A DNA stretch of 64,000 nucleotides from Colias croceus (taxonomy: Eukaryota; Arthropoda; Insecta; Lepidoptera; Pieridae): contig NC_059544.1 in NCBI RefSeq assembly GCF_905220415.1, positions 5,706,501-5,770,500 on the forward strand, written 5' to 3'. The position numbers were made by a program, and so were the translations under genes. Numbering within the stretch: position 1 is the stretch's first letter; the number at the start of each line of letters is the position of its first letter. Shown in pieces: positions 59,598 through 64,000 of the stretch. The notes under the pieces were generated by a model, which was given only the letters and a program-made list of their open reading frames with translations, was not told the DNA's origin and searched no databases.

Positions 59598-59814
59598 TAC
59601 TATAATATAATAGTAGTTAACTAGTATTTTACTGGAGTTACTTTCTAAATCGTTGGCGTGGGAAAAATGTGGTGTGCGGCGTGCGCTATTAGTTAGTTGT
59701 ACGTACAATTTATATTTTTTTTTCCTATCATAATATAGCCTAAATAACCACCTCCTTCAATATTTGTTTGTCATACTTATATATAATACAGGCAAGGCAT
59801 GTAGCCTAATATTA

Positions 59815-59991
59815 TCTATATATGTATATATAAAACTGAAACCCGTTTTCCTTGTTCACGGCATCACACGTGAACGGGTGGACCGATTTCGATAATTCTT
59901 TTTTTTTAAATATTCCTTGAAGTATGAGGATGGTTCTTAAGGAAAGAAAACATAAACATGTACCACGGGCGAAGCCGGGGCGGATCGCTAG
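59815..59991 (+). mobile_element. Helitron-like repeat, second family
   Basis: TCTATATATGTATATATAAA start; inner TGAACGGGTGGACCGATTTC; GGCGAAGCCGGGGCGGATCG then CTAG before T. Confidence 0.6.
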
Positions 59992-62990
59992 TAATTATTA
60001 AATTTGAATGACATTAGAAAAAGTAAATAAGTTGTGTCGTCGAAAGGCGGACTGCGGAACGGCTTCACTTCGGTCCTCAATATATCAACGTAGACAGGAC
60101 GAAAATTGGACTGGACCCTTGTTAATGTCCCGCACTTAGGCCCTTCCACCCTTGTTTGTGATTATTTATTTAAGACCTATTGATACGCCTATATTTATTT
60201 ACGAAGGTGCGACGGAAGTGACGGTGTGGACATAATATTGTCAGCAAAAAAGTATTTATAGGTAAGTAATTGATTTTATGAATAATACAATTTTTACATT
60301 TTCTATGTGTTTTCTATCCTTTGCGTTCTTATTGAATGCGATTCTATTCACATATATGTATTACGTTTCGATAAAAAGTATTCATTTGTCTGGCTGTATA
60401 TTTTTTTTTCTTATGAGATGATTTTATTATGAGCTACATTCAACTTCTGAATATTTGAACTCTTAAAACTATAGTCAAACTCATAGAAATATTAAAGTAT
60501 TGAGTTCTTTTACAGAGAAGATCTCCTATGCCATTATGAATAAATATGGAAATTCTGTCTGTGATGAAAAATTTGGAAAACTGCATTTTCTTAAAATGTC
60601 TTAGAAAAAATTAGAAAATATAGAAATAGACAAAATAAATGAGTTTTGTATCGTCCGAAGTATGTATTTTTAGTCTAGTATATTTTTAGTCTAGTTAGAT
60701 ATTTACACGTTATGAAGTAAAATTCAGATCGTTTTTAATATATCTGTCTTTCTGTTTTTTGAGCTAATATCAGGAGCGGCTATTCATAGGGTGGTCGTAT
60801 AACGTATTTACGTGCCCATCACGTTGGGTGAGTTAGCAAAGGTTCTTCTTCATATCATTAGTTATTAATTTTATTTTCTATTATTCGTCGTCATATAAGC
60901 CCATATTTGTTCCCATTGCACGGACACGGGCCTCCTATGAGTACAGGGTACAGGCCATTATCCACCACGCTGGCTGGTCACATGTCGTCGAACTTTTGAT
61001 TCTTTGACATGTCAGTTTCTTCACGATATTTTTTTTCACCGTTCGAGCAGTGGTGATGTTATAAAATGGGCAGATAAATCGAAATCCTTTTTTTATTATT
61101 TAGACTATAATCCTGAGAGTATATAATCATTTTATGTATGTGTTTATTTTGTAGATTGGAAATTTATTAGTTTATGTTGGTAGTATTAGCATTAGTCTTA
61201 GTATTTGTATAAAGATCTATAGTTTTAGTCAGAACCGTATCAGGTTAATCCTGTAAAGGTAATTGATATATTATGAAATAAATAAATAATAAATAAAATA
61301 TTTTATTTGGAATTCACTGAAAGATATATATAGGTTAGGGGCTACTTCTTATCTCAAAAACCTTACATTTCTTTTAACGGTTTATTTTCAGTATTTTATT
61401 TACAAAAAAAAAAAAAAAAACTTCACAACAAATGTAAGTAAACGATGTTTAATTATTCTTTTACGAACTAACATTTCTGGTATAAAATGTACTTACGTGA
61501 TGTTTAGTGGAGCAGGACAATGTTCTCTCTATTCATAGCTCGAAGGGAGAGTTTGCTTAGTACACGGAAGTGCAGGCTTTGTGCGTGAGCGTGACTTTGC
61601 ATTACTTTGTTTTAACTATTTTGTATAAAATTTTAATAATTTGGCAAACCTCACGTCGCCGTTGTCGTGTTTTACGCTCTACATTTTAAATCAAGTGCTG
61701 TGCATAGCGCAGCTGAATTTTTTGTTCCCGAAATAAGGACTGGTATGTTAACTTTTCGCGTTAATTTATTTTTGTTTTTGTTAAAAAAAGGCAAGTTCTT
61801 TTGACAAATACATTCTTCGTTTTATCTCTTTTCTCCGTATGTTTACCGTTTACAAAACTTAAAAAGAAATTGAGTTTAGAGTTATATATTTTGTAGAACA
61901 GAAATTATATATGTATAAAATTCACCTAAATCTTCCACAAAATTGCTAATAAAATATGTTATAGACGGGTGGAGACCCATCACACAAATAAACAAGTATT
62001 TTATAGCAATCTTCTTTGTTATTATTTGATTATTTCCTTATTTAATAAATCAATAGCGTCCGGTAAGTGCAAAGTCACATAGGTTCCTATTTATTAGTCT
62101 ATTTTAAAAATTAAGCATCTCATTTCAATATCTCAATTCTACAATGTACTTATATATTTTGTTTAAGGACGGTTTTGATTATATCGGGTAGCAATGAATT
62201 GTGAAAGAGCGGCGTAAGTTAATTACACTAATGAACAAGCGAAGAAGGTGCGCTCAAAAAATCCACCCCAAGATCACTCCAAAGTCTTTACTACGATGTT
62301 CATCGCTCGCTTCATTAGCGACTGAAACATGGCTACGGTTACATGGAGCTTTTTTTTAATTCTTTTTAATTAAACTATTTAAATAATGATCACCAATATG
62401 CTTTTCTTTTAAAATTTGTATTGCCAATTACGTGTTCATATTTGTATTATGTTGGAAGATGAACTTAATTATTTGATGAGGTCACAAATGATAACCGTAA
62501 TTCTGTAGGATATATTCTCTAAGATGGTATTTTATCGTTTATCAAGGAGTTATGATAAATAATACTTTACATTGCATTATAGAATTATTCCATTATACAA
62601 TACTTTGATAAAGTTTATTAATTACACAGCCGTACGTTTAATTATATTGTTAAATTAAGTTAGTTAAGTTTAATAGATATTTATTGTAGCTACTTGTACA
62701 ATGTAGCTATCAATTAAATATTTAGTGTTTCTTAAACAAAATCTAAAATTAATCTAATCTAATATTAATGGAGACGACGCGCCATGTAGTACCAGAAGTT
62801 CAATCGAGTAGCCCGTTCATTAGAACCGACGTAAGGTTGTAGTCTTAACTATGGAACATTTTTGGTTCTAAAACAAGGCAAATGGTTTTTCTTTTAAGTT
62901 TCGAACTTTTATTATACGCAATTTAATGAACGTTACAAATACAATTATCAAATGAAAAAAAAGATAAGATAAGAATTTTAATTATAATTA
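59992..62990. other. Long intergenic stretch
   Basis: AT-rich with no convincing ORF. A GC-richer patch at 61520-61741 ending AAATAAGGACTG then GTATGT could be a non-coding first exon of a downstream + strand gene. Homopolymer A-run at 61405. Confidence 0.35.
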
Positions 62991-63019
62991 AATTATATGA
63001 AAAAAAATAATGTTTGGTT

Positions 63020-63215
63020 AATGTCCATAGCAAACGTAGTGTAGAACGCCCCATGACACGATGGAGCGATGACTTGCGTAAGATAGCAGGCAAAAACTGG
63101 CGGCAGCCGGCAAGAAACCAACAATAGGGCTAAGTGGCGTGCCATGGGTGAGACCACAGGAGACCTACGTCCAACAGTGGACGAACACAGGTTGAAAGAA
63201 AGAAAAAAATAATTC
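63020..63215 (+). pseudogene. RTE-type LINE C-terminal scrap
   Basis: Encodes RPMTRWSDDLRKIAGKNWR, then after a frameshift NRAKWRAMGETTGDLRPTVD. This is the characteristic end of lepidopteran RTE/CR1-like ORFs (RPxxRWxDDL....G.NW....RxxW). It is short and frameshifted. Confidence 0.6.
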
Positions 63216-63391
63216 CAATAAATATGTACTTTATTTATGACGTGAATAAGCACACTTGCGACTTCCTTAATAGCTTAAATCTTCAACCACATCTTAGCTT
63301 TACATCAGGCGAGATTGTGGTCAAGCGCTTCCCTATCTATCTACAATAAAAAAATAATAAAATATATTTTAAATATGCTCTTAGCTAATCT

Positions 63392-63560
63392 TCTAATATA
63401 TAAAAATCAATGCCACTTTTCGTTGTAATTCCATAACTCGAGAACGGCTGAACCGATTTCGATAATTCTTTTTTTATTATATTCCTTGAAGTACGAGGAT
63501 GGTTCTTATGTAGAGAAAACGTTAATATGTACCACGGGCGAAGCCGGGGCGGACCGCTAG
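63392..63560 (+). mobile_element. Helitron-like repeat, second family
   Basis: Inner GAACGGCTGAACCGATTTCG and CACGGGCGAAGCCGGGGCGG-ACCGCTAG end before T; close relative of the copy at 59815. Confidence 0.6.
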
Positions 63561-63961
63561 TTAGCTATATTGAGTGCGTCTATATCTTTACTAAACTTCC
63601 CTGGACTCGCATTAATTGAAATGGAATCATACTAAGATTAATGTATTTGCGATTGAGAAGGCCCGGATGCTCATACTGGGTAATCTGTCCATCACGGCAT
63701 GCAAATTGAATCACGTCTCTCAAGACTCATCTGTTCGCATGAGGGCTGCTTATAGAAAACGTATATTACCTTCAACGCGTCATGGTCATAATGAACTGTT
63801 TCATAAGACGTACGGAGTTACACACAGCACACAGCGCACATACACTTTACACACGTGACACGTCACACAATACAGTTCCTAGTACTTAGTGACTTTTTGA
63901 TGTGGTAACAAGCTACCTCCTTGCAATACCTCTATTCTCAACTTTTAAAAAATTTAACAAA

Positions 63962-64000
63962 ATGGAGTCCGGAAATGTATTAAATCCATCATTGTTAAAG
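63962..64000 (+). CDS. Possible start of a gene running off the window
   Basis: AACAAAATGG is a good insect start context, followed by 13 open codons to the window edge (MESGNVLNPSLLK). No family recognised from so few residues. The GC-richer patch ending in a GTATGT donor near 61741 could be its non-coding first exon. Confidence 0.35.
   Translation, partial: MESGNVLNPSLLK

Overview
This window is eukaryotic, AT-rich and intron-bearing. It is most likely from a lepidopteran (moth or butterfly). The protein-coding content is conserved animal genes with insect-like exon structures. The intergenic and intronic DNA is packed with repeat types common in Lepidoptera: Helitron-like elements ending in CTAG with internal GTCT microsatellites, a tRNA-derived SINE, a mariner, TA/TAA/TTA-flanked MITEs and 5'-truncated LINEs. 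Only the sequence was used, so the order is an inference and no species is claimed.

Layout. 1-6.5 kb: intergenic; a P-like element (cut by the window edge, with a second transposon nested in it), a SINE and MITEs. 6.5-10.2 kb (-): menin, five coding exons and a possible upstream exon near 10.7 kb. 10.8-11.8 kb: Harbinger-like element with a MADF-like scrap. 12.0-12.6 kb (+): a small INO80E/TBRG1-like coiled-coil gene, convergent with a KIAA1143-type gene (13.1-13.5 kb, -). 14.4-14.9 kb: THAP relict. 15.15-18.25 kb: two complete P-like elements with 8-bp target duplications and a THAP exon pair. 18.8-24.0 kb (-): FBXW4-like F-box/WD gene, eight exons, with a pile-up of Helitron-like repeats in one intron. 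25.4-32.5 kb (+): exportin-1 (CRM1/emb), whose intron before the last exon holds large foldback elements. 34.2-38.8 kb: two composite Helitron-like elements in opposite orientation, each carrying the same jockey-like LINE insertion. 39.9-42.7 kb: another Helitron and several MITEs. 43.2-45.3 kb (+): CLPTM1. 47.4-56.4 kb (-): an RNF8-like E3 ligase (FHA, coiled coil, RING) with two alternative 3' ends, one adding a CCHC zinc knuckle; a mariner and a second transposon sit in the intron leading to that end. 56.4-64 kb: intergenic repeats and LINE scraps, ending with what may be the first coding codons of the next + strand gene.

The host genes share broadly nuclear themes but there is no evidence that they form one pathway: menin (chromatin scaffold), an INO80E/TBRG1-like protein, an RNF8-like ligase (DNA damage ubiquitin signalling), exportin-1 (nuclear export), FBXW4 (SCF substrate adaptor) and CLPTM1 (multi-pass membrane protein). 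Exon boundaries were placed by hand from GT/AG sites, reading phase and family similarity. In all multi-exon genes the phases close exactly.

The observations most worth following are the alternative zinc-knuckle 3' end of the RNF8-like gene, the THAP-bearing P-like element family, and the jockey-loaded Helitron pair.
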